A stretch of DNA of 64,000 nucleotides. Origin: Serinicoccus sediminis (GTDB taxonomy: Bacteria; Actinomycetota; Actinomycetes; Actinomycetales; Dermatophilaceae). Both the position numbers and the translations under genes were made by a program. The notes under the pieces are model-generated. The model was given only the letters and a program-made list of their open reading frames with translations. It had not been told where the DNA came from and searched no databases. This document shows positions 44,726 to 52,774 of this stretch, piece by piece. Position 1 is the first letter of the stretch. Each line of letters begins with the position of its first letter. Location: NCBI RefSeq assembly GCF_004153545.1, contig NZ_SDVA01000008.1, positions 62,001 to 126,000 of the forward strand. Direction: 5' to 3'.

Positions 44726-45897
44726 CGGTACGCCTGCTGCCCGGTGAGGGCCTGGCCGACGACGAGGGTGTGCATCTCCTCGGTGCCCTCGTAGGTCAGC
44801 ACCGACTCGAGGTTGGCCATGTGGCGCATGACCGGGTAGTCGCCGGAGACCCCGTTCGCACCCAGGACGGTGCGGGCGGTGCGGCAGATCTCGAGCGCCG
44901 CGGTGACGTTGTTGAGCTTGCCGACGCTCACCTGCTCGGGACGCAGACCGGTGCGGTCCTTGAGCCGGCCGAGGTGCAACGCCAGCAGGGAGCCGGTGGC
45001 CCACGACTGGTGCATGCGGGCCAGCTTGGCCTGGGTGAGCTGGAAGGCGCTGATGGGGCGGCCGAACTGCTCGCGCGTGCCGGCATACTCCAGCGCCGTG
45101 GACAGCGCCGAGCGGGCGGCGCCCATCGAGCCCCAGACGATGCCGTAGCGCGCCTCGGACAGGCAGGAGAGCGGGCCTCTGAGACCCCGCACGCCGGGCA
45201 GGACCGCGTCCTGCGGCAGTCGCACGTCCTCGAGGACGACCTCGCCGGTGACCGAGGCCCGCAGCGACATCTTGTGCTCGATGGTGGGGGTGGAGACCCC
45301 GGGGGTGGCGGTCGGCACCACGAACCCGCGGATCCCGTCGTCGGTGCGGGCCCACACCACCGCCACGTCGGCGAGCGGGGCGTTGGTGATCCACGTCTTG
45401 GCCCCGTCGAGGACCCAGTCGCTGCCGTCCCGGCGGGCGCGGGTGGTCATCGACCCGGGGTCCGAGCCGTGGTCCGGCTCGGTCAGCCCGAAGCAGCCGA
45501 TCGTCTCTCCCGCCGCCATGCCGGGCAGCCACGCCTGCTTCTGCTCCTCGGTGCCGAAGGCGTGCATGGCGTGCATCGCCAGCGACCCCTGCACCGAGAC
45601 CAGCGAGCGGATGCCGGAGTCCGCGGCCTCCAGCTCGGTGCAGGCCAGGCCGTAGTCCACCGCGCTCATCCCCGCGCAGCCGTAGCCCTCGAGGTGCATC
45701 CCCAGCAGCCCGAGCCGGCCGAACTCACCGGCCAGCTCGCGCACCACCCCGTGGTCGACGTGCCCGGCCTCGAACCACCCGGCGACGTGCGGCAGCACGT
45801 GATCGCCGCACACCGACCGCACCGACTCACGCACCGCGCGCTCGTCGTCGTCGAGCAGGGAGTCCAGGTCGAGCAGGTCGAGCGTCTCGGCAGGCAT
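44722..45897 (-). CDS. Acyl-CoA dehydrogenase, glutaryl-CoA dehydrogenase-like
   Basis: A flavin-dependent acyl-CoA dehydrogenase of 391 residues. It matches the glutaryl-CoA dehydrogenase subgroup: IRSLVSVQGSLAMHAMHAFG, ETIGCFGLTEPDHGSDPGSM, RYGIVWGSMGAARS, FGRPISAFQLTQAKLA, LGANGVSGDYPVMRHMANLE, and the catalytic base E370 in TYEGTEEMH. GCDH oxidatively decarboxylates glutaryl-CoA to crotonyl-CoA in lysine and tryptophan breakdown. No partner genes of that pathway are adjacent. ATG 45897 has CATGAT six bases upstream; the GGAGGT touching the ATG is too close to serve as a normal ribosome-binding site. The divergent hydroxylase gene starts 51 bases away. Confidence 0.88.
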   Translation of the reverse strand: MPAETLDLLDLDSLLDDDERAVRESVRSVCGDHVLPHVAGWFEAGHVDHGVVRELAGEFGRLGLLGMHLEGYGCAGMSAVDYGLACTELEAADSGIRSLVSVQGSLAMHAMHAFGTEEQKQAWLPGMAAGETIGCFGLTEPDHGSDPGSMTTRARRDGSDWVLDGAKTWITNAPLADVAVVWARTDDGIRGFVVPTATPGVSTPTIEHKMSLRASVTGEVVLEDVRLPQDAVLPGVRGLRGPLSCLSEARYGIVWGSMGAARSALSTALEYAGTREQFGRPISAFQLTQAKLARMHQSWATGSLLALHLGRLKDRTGLRPEQVSVGKLNNVTAALEICRTARTVLGANGVSGDYPVMRHMANLESVLTYEGTEEMHTLVVGQALTGQQAYR

Positions 45898-45948
45898 ACC
45901 TCCATCATGCCGGTCGCCGGGGCCACGCCGGCGCGGCAGGATGGGGGG

Positions 45949-48441
45949 ATGACCGATCTCATGCGCGGGACGTCCATCCTCGGCACCGAGGTGCGCCGGG
46001 TGGAGGACCCCGACCTGCTGAGGGGGCGCGGCACCTTCGTCGGCGACCTCGACCTCGACGACCCCGACGTGCTGCACGCGGTCTTCGTCCGCAGCCCGGT
46101 GGCGCACGCGCTGCTCACCGGCATCGACACCTCCGCGGCCGCGGCGACGCCCGGGGTGGTGGGGGTCTTCACCGCCGACGACCTGGGGACCGACCCGGTG
46201 CCGCCGTTCGCCCAGATCCACGACCGGGTGGCGCGCACCGCCCTGGCCACCGGCCGGGTGCGCTTCGTCGGCGACCCCGTCGCCCTCGTCGTGGCGACGA
46301 GCAGGGTGGCCGCGGTCGACGCCGCCGACCTCGTCGACGTCGACTACGAGGAGCTGGAGGCGGTCGTCGACCTCGAGGACGCCCTGGCCGACGACGCGCC
46401 GCAGCAGTTCCCCGAGCTCGGCACCAACGTGGTGCTGGCCGTCAAGGACCCCGAGGGCGAGCAGGACGTCCTCGCCGGCGCCCACCGGGTCGCGCGGCTG
46501 CGGATGGAGAACAACCGGATGGCGACCAGCCCGATCGAGGGCCACGGCATCCTGGTGCGGCCGTCCCTGGCCGGTGCCGGTGACGACGGCGGCAGTGGTG
46601 ACGACGGGGGTAGCGGTGACGACGGGGGTCGCGGTGGCGACGGGGATCGCGGTGGCGACGGGGGTGACGGCGGCGACGACGCACGGTCGGTCCGCGTCTG
46701 CGGCCTGGACGTCGCCCTCGCCACCCAGCACCCGCACCTGGCCCACCGGCTCCTGGTCCGGTGGACCGGGCTGCCGAAGGACGCGGTGCGCGTCCGGGCC
46801 CCGCACGTGGGCGGCGCCTTCGGCGGCAAGGCCGGGATCATCCCGGAGCACGCGGCCGTGGTGCGCGCGAGCTGCCGCCTCGGGCGACCGGTGCGCTGGG
46901 TGGAGACGCGCAGCGAGACGATGCTCTCGATGACCAGCCGCGGTCAGGTGCAGTACGTCGAGGTGGGGCTGGACGAGGACGGCAGGATCACCGGGATGCG
47001 CGCGCGGCTGGTGGGGGACTGCGGCGCCTACGCCGGTTTCGGCGGGTCCTTCGCCAGCGGCTCGACCCGGACCATGTCCGAGGGCTCCTACGTCGTCCCG
47101 CGGCTGCGTTACGACGCGGTCTCGGTCATGACCAACACCAGCCCGACCGGGGCGTTCCGCGGGGCCGGGCGGCCCGAGGCGGCGGCGATGGTGGAGCGGG
47201 CGATGGACCACGCGGCCCGGGAGAGCGGCCTGACCCCGGAGGAGTTCCGCCGTCGCAACTTCGTGGCCCCGGCCGACTTCCCGCACGAGACCAAGTTCGG
47301 CGCCCGCTACGACACCGGCGAGTACGCCCGGGCCCTCGAGGCGGCGCTGGAGGCCGCCGGGGTCGACGCGCTGCGGTCCGAGCAGCGACGCCGACGCGAG
47401 GAGGGCGGCGCCTGGCAGCTGGGCATCGGCATCGCCAGCTACGTCGAGATCACCGGGTTCGGCGGCTCGGAGTATGCCGGCATCCGGGTCGCCGAGGACG
47501 GCTCGGTCACGGTGATGGCCGGGACCTCGGCGCACGGCCAGGGTCACGCGACGGCGTTCTCGATGCTGGTCGCCGACCAGCTCGGCCTGCCCCTGGAGCG
47601 GGTCGGCTACGTGCAGTCCGACACCGCGCAGGTGCGTTCGGGGGGCGGGACCGGAGGCGCGCGGTCGCTGCAGCTGGGCGGCAGCGCCGTGCTGGAGGCG
47701 GCGGTCCGGCTGCGCGAGCAGGCGACCCGCCTGGCCGCCGACCTGCTGGAGGTCGCCGAGACCGACGTCGAGCTGGTCGACGGCAGCTTCGGGGTGCGCG
47801 GCGTGCCGGGGGCCTCGCTCACCTGGGACGCCGTCGCCGGGCGGGCGCACGAGCGAGGGGAGGGGCTGTCGGTCGACCACGACTTCTCCCAGGACGGGTC
47901 GACCTTCCCCTTCGGGACCCACGTCAGCGTCGTCGAGGTCGACGTGGAGACCGGGGCCGTGCGACTGCTGCGGCACGTCGCGGTCGACGACTGCGGCACC
48001 GTCGTCAACCCGCTCCTCGTGCGCGGGCAGCAGCACGGCGGCTGCGTGCAGGGCATCGCCCAGGCGCTGTTCGAGGAGTTCCGCTACGACGAGCTCGGCA
48101 ACCCGGTCACGGCGACCTTCGCCGACTACACCCTGCCCACCGCCGCCGACGTCGTCCAGCTGGAGACCAGCCTCACCACCACGCCCACGGACCGGAACCC
48201 GTTGGGCGCCAAGGGGATCGGGGAGGCCGCCACTGTGGGGTCGACCCCTGCGGTGCAGAACGCCGTCGTCGACGCGCTCGCCCACCTCGGCGTGCGCCAC
48301 GTCGACATCCCCTGCACCCCGGAACGGGTGCTGCGGGCGGTCACCGAGGCGGCGCAGGGCCGTCACGACCCCTGGCGGGAGCCGCCGGCCATCTTCGACG
48401 ACCTGCCCGATCTCGACGCCGTGGACGACGTCGAGGTCTGA
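45949..48441 (+). CDS. Xanthine dehydrogenase/CO dehydrogenase-family molybdopterin-binding subunit (orphan)
   Basis: The 830-residue protein is the large Mo-cofactor subunit of a molybdenum hydroxylase (CoxL/XdhA-like). It has the a/b hammerhead domain (ILGTEVRRVEDPDLLRGRG), then VGGAFGGKAG, the TGAFRGAGRPEA loop, GTSAHGQGHATAFS, and the catalytic glutamate in KGIGEAATVGS near residue 760. The substrate could be an aldehyde, purine or aromatic compound. The iron-sulfur and FAD subunits are not encoded next to it. An 18-base tandem repeat inserts a Gly/Asp run of about 34 residues (211-244) between the hammerhead region and the Mo-binding domain. ATG 45949 starts the family N-terminus; longer frames run antisense to the dehydrogenase gene. 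Confidence 0.9.
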   Translation: MTDLMRGTSILGTEVRRVEDPDLLRGRGTFVGDLDLDDPDVLHAVFVRSPVAHALLTGIDTSAAAATPGVVGVFTADDLGTDPVPPFAQIHDRVARTALATGRVRFVGDPVALVVATSRVAAVDAADLVDVDYEELEAVVDLEDALADDAPQQFPELGTNVVLAVKDPEGEQDVLAGAHRVARLRMENNRMATSPIEGHGILVRPSLAGAGDDGGSGDDGGSGDDGGRGGDGDRGGDGGDGGDDARSVRVCGLDVALATQHPHLAHRLLVRWTGLPKDAVRVRAPHVGGAFGGKAGIIPEHAAVVRASCRLGRPVRWVETRSETMLSMTSRGQVQYVEVGLDEDGRITGMRARLVGDCGAYAGFGGSFASGSTRTMSEGSYVVPRLRYDAVSVMTNTSPTGAFRGAGRPEAAAMVERAMDHAARESGLTPEEFRRRNFVAPADFPHETKFGARYDTGEYARALEAALEAAGVDALRSEQRRRREEGGAWQLGIGIASYVEITGFGGSEYAGIRVAEDGSVTVMAGTSAHGQGHATAFSMLVADQLGLPLERVGYVQSDTAQVRSGGGTGGARSLQLGGSAVLEAAVRLREQATRLAADLLEVAETDVELVDGSFGVRGVPGASLTWDAVAGRAHERGEGLSVDHDFSQDGSTFPFGTHVSVVEVDVETGAVRLLRHVAVDDCGTVVNPLLVRGQQHGGCVQGIAQALFEEFRYDELGNPVTATFADYTLPTAADVVQLETSLTTTPTDRNPLGAKGIGEAATVGSTPAVQNAVVDALAHLGVRHVDIPCTPERVLRAVTEAAQGRHDPWREPPAIFDDLPDLDAVDDVEV
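46579..46680. repeat. 18-base tandem array coding a Gly/Asp insert
   Basis: Five 18-base units (46579-46596, 46597-46614, 46615-46632, 46633-46650, 46651-46668) plus a partial sixth share the core GGTGRCGACGGGG. The array encodes GDDGGS-type hexapeptides in frame inside the molybdopterin-binding subunit. Neighbouring units differ at only a few positions, so recent expansion is likely. Confidence 0.9.
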
Positions 48442-48467
48442 GCCTCCGTGCCAGGGGGGGCGACAGC

Positions 48468-48539
48468 CGAGAGCGACAGGGTCCTCGAGAGCGACGCGGT
48501 CGCCCGCAGCTCCAGGGTCGCCGGGACCTACAGGGTCGC
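48468..48539. repeat. Four 18-base tandem units between convergent genes
   Basis: Units at 48468-48485, 48486-48503, 48504-48521 and 48522-48539 are degenerate 18-base repeats; the shared core of units 1, 3 and 4 is CAGGGTC. They fill most of the gap between the hydroxylase stop (48441) and the aldo/keto reductase, and the last unit includes the reductase's final codons and stop. Confidence 0.7.
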
Positions 48540-49472
48540 TGAGACGAGGTCGAGCTCGTCCCGGTCCTCCTGGGTCAGCTCGAGGCGGGTCGCCGCGAGC
48601 AGCGGCTCCAGCTGCTCGGGGCGGGACGCCGACGCGATGGGGGCGGTGACGCCGCGGTCCAGCAGCCAGGCCAGGGCCACCGAGGCCGGGTCGACCTCGT
48701 GCCGTCCGGCGACCTCGACCAGGGCGTCCACGACCGCGAGACCCCCGGCCTCGGCATACCTGCGGGCGGCCCCGCCCCGCGCGTTGCCCGCGAAGTCGTC
48801 CTCGGTGCGGTACTTGCCGGTGAGGAAGCCGGAGGCCAGCGCCGGGTAGCAGAAGACCGCGAGGTCGAACTCGGCCACGAGCGGGGCGATCTCGTTCTCG
48901 TACCCGGACCGCGAGACCAGGCTGTAGCGCGGCTGGACGGCTGTCGGGAGGACGGCGCCCTGGGCGGCGGCGGTCTCCATGAACTCGCGCAGGCGCCCGG
49001 GGGAGTAGTTCGACAGGCCGACCGCGCCGATCTTGCCGCTGCGGAACGCCTCGTCGAAGGTGGCGACCTGGTCCTCGATGGCCACCGACTCGTCGTCGGC
49101 GTGCGCGTAGTAGAGATCGATGCGGTCGGTCCGGAGCCGCTCGAGGGACTCGTCCAGGGCGGCGAGGACGGAGTCGCGGGTCAGGCCCTCGCGCCCCGGC
49201 TTCTTGCCGACCTTGGTCGCGACCAGGACCTGCTCGCGGTTGCCGCGGTCGGCCATCCAGTCGCCCAGGACGCGCTCGGACTCGCCGCCCTCGTGCCCTT
49301 CCGCCCACGACGAGTAGGCGTCGGCGGTGTCGACGAACGAGCCGCCGCCCTCGAGGAAGGCGTCGAGGACGGCCTCGCTGGCCTCCGCGGTAGCGGTCCA
49401 GCCGAAGGGGTTGCCGCCGAGGTTGACGGGCAGGAAGGTGCGGTCGGTGCCGGGGAAGGTGGGGGTGCGCAT
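48528..49472 (-). CDS. Aldo/keto reductase
   Basis: This 314-residue NADPH-dependent oxidoreductase has the AKR tetrad: the DTADAYS motif (D48, Y53), K87 in VATKVG and H124 in YYAHADD. VGLSNYSPGRL and the cofactor-binding SASRPEQLEPLLAA follow. It reduces aldehydes or ketones; the substrate is unknown. The ATG at 49472 begins the normal family N-terminus, and longer frames are not coding. The final residues fall in an 18-base tandem repeat, so the C-terminal tip may be variable. Confidence 0.93.
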   Translation of the reverse strand: MRTPTFPGTDRTFLPVNLGGNPFGWTATAEASEAVLDAFLEGGGSFVDTADAYSSWAEGHEGGESERVLGDWMADRGNREQVLVATKVGKKPGREGLTRDSVLAALDESLERLRTDRIDLYYAHADDESVAIEDQVATFDEAFRSGKIGAVGLSNYSPGRLREFMETAAAQGAVLPTAVQPRYSLVSRSGYENEIAPLVAEFDLAVFCYPALASGFLTGKYRTEDDFAGNARGGAARRYAEAGGLAVVDALVEVAGRHEVDPASVALAWLLDRGVTAPIASASRPEQLEPLLAATRLELTQEDRDELDLVSATL

Positions 49473-49636
49473 GGCGTCCGACAGTACAAGCCGGCCGGGG
49501 CGTCCGCCGGGTCGGGCGACCCTCGGTGGCGGCTCGGGCCGGGCCGCGTGGACGGGCGGGTGGCGCCGTGCGATAGTGCTGATGTCACGTCTTTGTTCAT
49601 CCTCTGTCCACGGTCTGCGAATGCGAGGTGCGCCGG

Positions 49637-50506
49637 ATGATCGGTCGGCTGCAGAGCGCCTTGGGCTCTGCCCTGCGATCCCGGGTGGCGGGCGACGACG
49701 CCCATCAGCGCGCTGCGGTCATCTGGGACACGCCCGGGGAGCGCTGGTTCACGCCGCAGGACCCGGTATGGCGCGTGCACGCCGACGCCTCGATGTTCCC
49801 GGCCGGGGTCGCCGCGCTGCTGCTGCAGATGCTGCACCCGATGGCCATGGCCGGGGTGGCGGGGCACTCGGGATACAAGGGTGACCCGTGGGGCCGGCTG
49901 CAGCGCACCAGCACCTACCTGGCCGCGACCACCTTCGGCACCGTGGACCACGCCCTGGCGACCATCGGGCACGTCCGGGCGATCCACGAGCGGGTGCGCG
50001 GCAAGGACGCCTTCGGGCGTCCCTACCGCGCCTCCGACCCGCATCTGCTCCTGTGGGTGCACGTCGCGGAGGCGCTCTCGTTCCTCGACGGCTACCAGGC
50101 CTTCTCCGGCTCGCCACTGACCCCGCAGGAGGCGGACCGCTACGTCGAGCAGGCGGGTGTCTCCGCCCGGCACCTCGGCGTCCTGGACCCACCCACGACG
50201 GTGCGCGACCTGCGCGAGGTGCTCGAGGCATACCGGCCCGAGCTGGAGGCCACCGAGGCCGCGCGGGAGGCCGCGAGATTCCTGTTGGCCGAGCCGCCGC
50301 TGCCGCTCGCCTCGCGCCCCGGCTACTGGGCCATCGCCGCGGGCGGTGTCGCCCTGCTCCCGCCATGGGCCCGTTCGGAGCTGGGCCTGCCGACCTCCAC
50401 CGTCCTGTCGCGCGCCGTGCTCTCCCCCCTGGGCCGCGCCAGCACGTCGACGGTGCGCTGGGCGATGGCCGGGGTCGGTCGGGCCCAGCAGGAAGCGGCC
50501 GCGTGA
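49637..50506 (+). CDS. DUF2236 / MpaB-type oxygenase family protein
   Basis: The 289-residue protein matches the DUF2236 family, which includes the fungal oxygenase MpaB and bacterial latex-clearing-type haem proteins. ADASMFPAGVAALLLQMLHPMAMAGVAGHSGY, RTSTYLAATTFG and DPHLLLWVHVAEALSFLDGYQ with its histidines are typical, and such histidines bind haem in studied members. ATG 49637 has GCGAGG eight bases upstream; GTG 49628 would add three residues. Substrate unknown. A LigT-like and a photolyase-family gene follow on the same strand, the first after 55 bases. Confidence 0.85.
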   Translation: MIGRLQSALGSALRSRVAGDDAHQRAAVIWDTPGERWFTPQDPVWRVHADASMFPAGVAALLLQMLHPMAMAGVAGHSGYKGDPWGRLQRTSTYLAATTFGTVDHALATIGHVRAIHERVRGKDAFGRPYRASDPHLLLWVHVAEALSFLDGYQAFSGSPLTPQEADRYVEQAGVSARHLGVLDPPTTVRDLREVLEAYRPELEATEAAREAARFLLAEPPLPLASRPGYWAIAAGGVALLPPWARSELGLPTSTVLSRAVLSPLGRASTSTVRWAMAGVGRAQQEAAA

Positions 50507-50561
50507 GCCGGGCGACGACGACGGCCCCGGTGCGGGGGCGCGGAGGACAGGAGACGGACGC

Positions 50562-51176
50562 GTGAGCCGGGCGCACGCGCTGGAGCTGGTGCTCGGCCCG
50601 GAGGACGACGCCTGGGTCCGTGCCCGGTGGGCGGCGCTGGAGGACGCCGGGATCGCCTCGTTGGCGCGGCACCGGGGGGCCACGCACCGGCCGCACCTCA
50701 CCGTCGCGTCCTCTCCCCAACCGCCAGAGCAGCGGGTGCTGGCGCTGGCGTCGGAGCAGTGGGGGCCCTTGCTGCCGCTGCAGCTGGACGTGACCGGCCT
50801 CGTCCTGCTCGGAGGGCGTCGGCTGACCATCGCCGACCTGGTGTCCGCACCCCTGAGCGCGCGGCGGGCGCAGGCCGAGCTGACGTGGCAGTGGGAGGGC
50901 GCTGACGAGCGTCCGTGGGTGCCGCACGTGAGCCTGGCGACCCGGTTGACCACGGAGAGCGCCGGCATGGCTCTCGCCGCGCTGAGCGTCGCGTCGCGCG
51001 AGCGCGAGGACGGCCCGGGCGGACGCGGGGACGGGGTCCCGGGGCGGGGAGCCGGGAGCGGGATCTCGGGGCGGGGAGCCGGGTCCGGCGCCGGGCGCAG
51101 CCTCACCGTCGAGGCCCTGCGCTGGTGGGACCCGGAGGCGGAGAGCGTGTCGGACGTCGCCGTGAGCGCCGCATGA
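50562..51176 (+). CDS. 2'-5' RNA ligase/LigT-like phosphoesterase family protein
   Basis: This 204-residue protein carries the two H-x-(T/S)-x motifs of the 2H phosphoesterase superfamily: H45 in PHLTV and H122 in PHVSL. Members hydrolyse or ligate 2'-5' RNA links or cyclic phosphates. A Gly/Arg/Ser stretch (about residues 150-178), encoded by a 27-base repeat, is inserted before the last strand (SLTVEALRWW). The GTG at 50562 follows GGAGGACAGGAG. Its stop overlaps the photolyase-family start (ATGA), so the two are translationally coupled. Confidence 0.78.
   Translation: MSRAHALELVLGPEDDAWVRARWAALEDAGIASLARHRGATHRPHLTVASSPQPPEQRVLALASEQWGPLLPLQLDVTGLVLLGGRRLTIADLVSAPLSARRAQAELTWQWEGADERPWVPHVSLATRLTTESAGMALAALSVASREREDGPGGRGDGVPGRGAGSGISGRGAGSGAGRSLTVEALRWWDPEAESVSDVAVSAA
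51040..51083. repeat. 27-base repeat in the LigT-like gene
   Basis: The 17-base sequence CGGGGCGGGGAGCCGGG occurs at 51040-51056 and again at 51067-51083, a period of 27 bases, encoding GRGAGSG twice in frame. It lies in a non-conserved surface insert of the protein. Confidence 0.7.
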
Positions 51177-52660
51177 GCGGCGGCACGCAGGTGCGGTTGG
51201 TCTACCCGCACCAGCTGCACACCGAGCAGCTCGACGTCCCTCGCGGCACCGTGCTCGTCGTCGTCGAGGACGACCTGCTCTACCGCCAGTTCCCCTTCCA
51301 CGCGCACAAGCTGGTCATGCACCGTGCCGCGGTCGCCCGCTTCGTGGACCGCGCCCGCGAGGCGTCCTTCGACGTCGAGGTCGTCGAGTCCACCCCCGAC
51401 CGGACGAGCGGCGCCGGGCTCGTCGAGCTCGTGCAGCGGCTGCGGCCGGACGGCGTCAGCGTTCTCGACGTCGCGGACGACTGGCTGGGTCGGCACTGCC
51501 GCGACCAGCTGCGGGAGGGGGGATACGAGCTCAGCCGCGAGGACGTCCTCGACACACCGTCCTTCCTCACCACCCGGGAGCAGATCCACGAGCACTTCGC
51601 CTCCGGAGGCGCCCGGATGCAGCACTTCTACGCCTGGCAGCGGCGCCGGTTGGACGTCCTCATGGACGGTGAGCAGCCGGTGGGCGGCCGGTGGTCCTTC
51701 GACACCGAGAACCGCAAGAAGCTGCCCGCGGGCCACCACGTGCCTGATCCCTCGCTCGGACCCTCGCGACGGCATACCCGGGTCGACGAGGCGGCCGACT
51801 GGGTCGCCGAGCACTTCCCGGACGCTCCTGGCGACCCCGACACGTTCTGCTGGTCGACCTCGCCGGGCGAGGCCGACGCCGCGCTGCGCCGCTTCCTCGA
51901 CGAACGCTTCACCCAGTTCGGGCCCTACGAGGACGCGATCAGCACCGAGCACCCCGTCGTCTTCCACGCCGCGCTCAGCCCCGCCCTGAACTGCGGTCTC
52001 ATCAACCCCGACCAGGTGCTGGAGCGCGCCCTGGACGCGGCGGACGAGCACGACGTCGACCTGCCCAGCCTCGAGGGGTTCGTGCGTCAGCTCATCGGGT
52101 GGCGGGAGTACATGCGGGCGACGTACCGGCTGTGGGGCCGGCGGATGCGCACGAGCAACGTGCTGGAGCACGGGCGTTCCATGCCGGAGTCGTGGTGGAC
52201 CGGCGACACCGGCCTCGAGCCGGTCGACCTGGTCATCCGCCGGGTCCTCGAGCGGGGGTACGCCCACCACATCGAGCGGCTCATGGTGCTCGGCAACGCC
52301 CTGTGCCTGCTGCGCGTGCACCCCGACGAGGTGTACCGCTGGTTCATGTCGCTCTTCGTCGACGCCTACGACTGGGTGATGGTGCCGAATGTCTACGCGA
52401 TGAGCCAGTTCGCCGCCGGTGACGCCATCACGACCAAGCCCTACGTGTCCGGCAGCAACTACCTGCGGAAGATGTCGGACCTGCCCACCGGGGAGTGGCG
52501 GCAGGCGTGGGACGGGCTCTACTGGACCTTCGTGGAGGACCACCGCGACGTCTTCGAGGCCAACACCCGGGCCAACTTCGCCGCCCGGACGTGGGACGGG
52601 ATGGCGGACGAGAAGAAGCAGCAGCACCGCGGGTCAGCGGCGCCGTGGCTCGGTCGGTAG
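51173..52660 (+). CDS. Cryptochrome/photolyase family protein, FeS-BCP-like but lacking the cluster cysteines
   Basis: This 495-residue flavoprotein belongs to the bacterial (6-4) photolyase/CryB group. VRLVYPHQLHTEQLDV and LVVVEDDLLYRQFPFHAHKLVMHRAA open it; NRKKLPAG, VREYMRA-like WREYMRATYRLWG, GYAHHIERLMVLGN, AYDWVMVPNVYAMSQFA and TKPYVSGSNYLRKMSD follow. In PhrB-type proteins the last motif continues into a YCxxC...C block holding three of four [4Fe-4S] ligands. Here it reads MSDLPTGEWRQAWDGLYWTF (M434 onward), with no cysteine and a shorter loop. It may repair UV-damaged DNA or sense light without a cluster. ATG 51173 overlaps the LigT-like stop. Confidence 0.9.
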   Translation: MSGGTQVRLVYPHQLHTEQLDVPRGTVLVVVEDDLLYRQFPFHAHKLVMHRAAVARFVDRAREASFDVEVVESTPDRTSGAGLVELVQRLRPDGVSVLDVADDWLGRHCRDQLREGGYELSREDVLDTPSFLTTREQIHEHFASGGARMQHFYAWQRRRLDVLMDGEQPVGGRWSFDTENRKKLPAGHHVPDPSLGPSRRHTRVDEAADWVAEHFPDAPGDPDTFCWSTSPGEADAALRRFLDERFTQFGPYEDAISTEHPVVFHAALSPALNCGLINPDQVLERALDAADEHDVDLPSLEGFVRQLIGWREYMRATYRLWGRRMRTSNVLEHGRSMPESWWTGDTGLEPVDLVIRRVLERGYAHHIERLMVLGNALCLLRVHPDEVYRWFMSLFVDAYDWVMVPNVYAMSQFAAGDAITTKPYVSGSNYLRKMSDLPTGEWRQAWDGLYWTFVEDHRDVFEANTRANFAARTWDGMADEKKQQHRGSAAPWLGR

Positions 52661-52774
52661 CCGTGTCGCGGCTGGGATCGCTCAGCGGAAGGGGTCGCCG
52701 GGGTCGTTGAGGTCCTGCAGCTCAGGCCACGTCACTTCTTGTCGAGTGGCTCGGGTATGGCCTGCTCGGCCGGG
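52661..52774. other. Short gap between convergent photolyase and oxidoreductase genes
   Basis: This gap of 114 bases separates convergent genes. The minus strand has short open frames after the oxidoreductase stop, but none exceeds about 20 codons with a credible start. I see no terminator-like hairpin with a T-tract. Confidence 0.4.

Noticed and set aside
52661-52774. A tiny minus-strand frame (about 17 codons) right after the oxidoreductase region, with a GTG start.
   Set aside because: It is too short, has no ribosome-binding site and no recognisable sequence.
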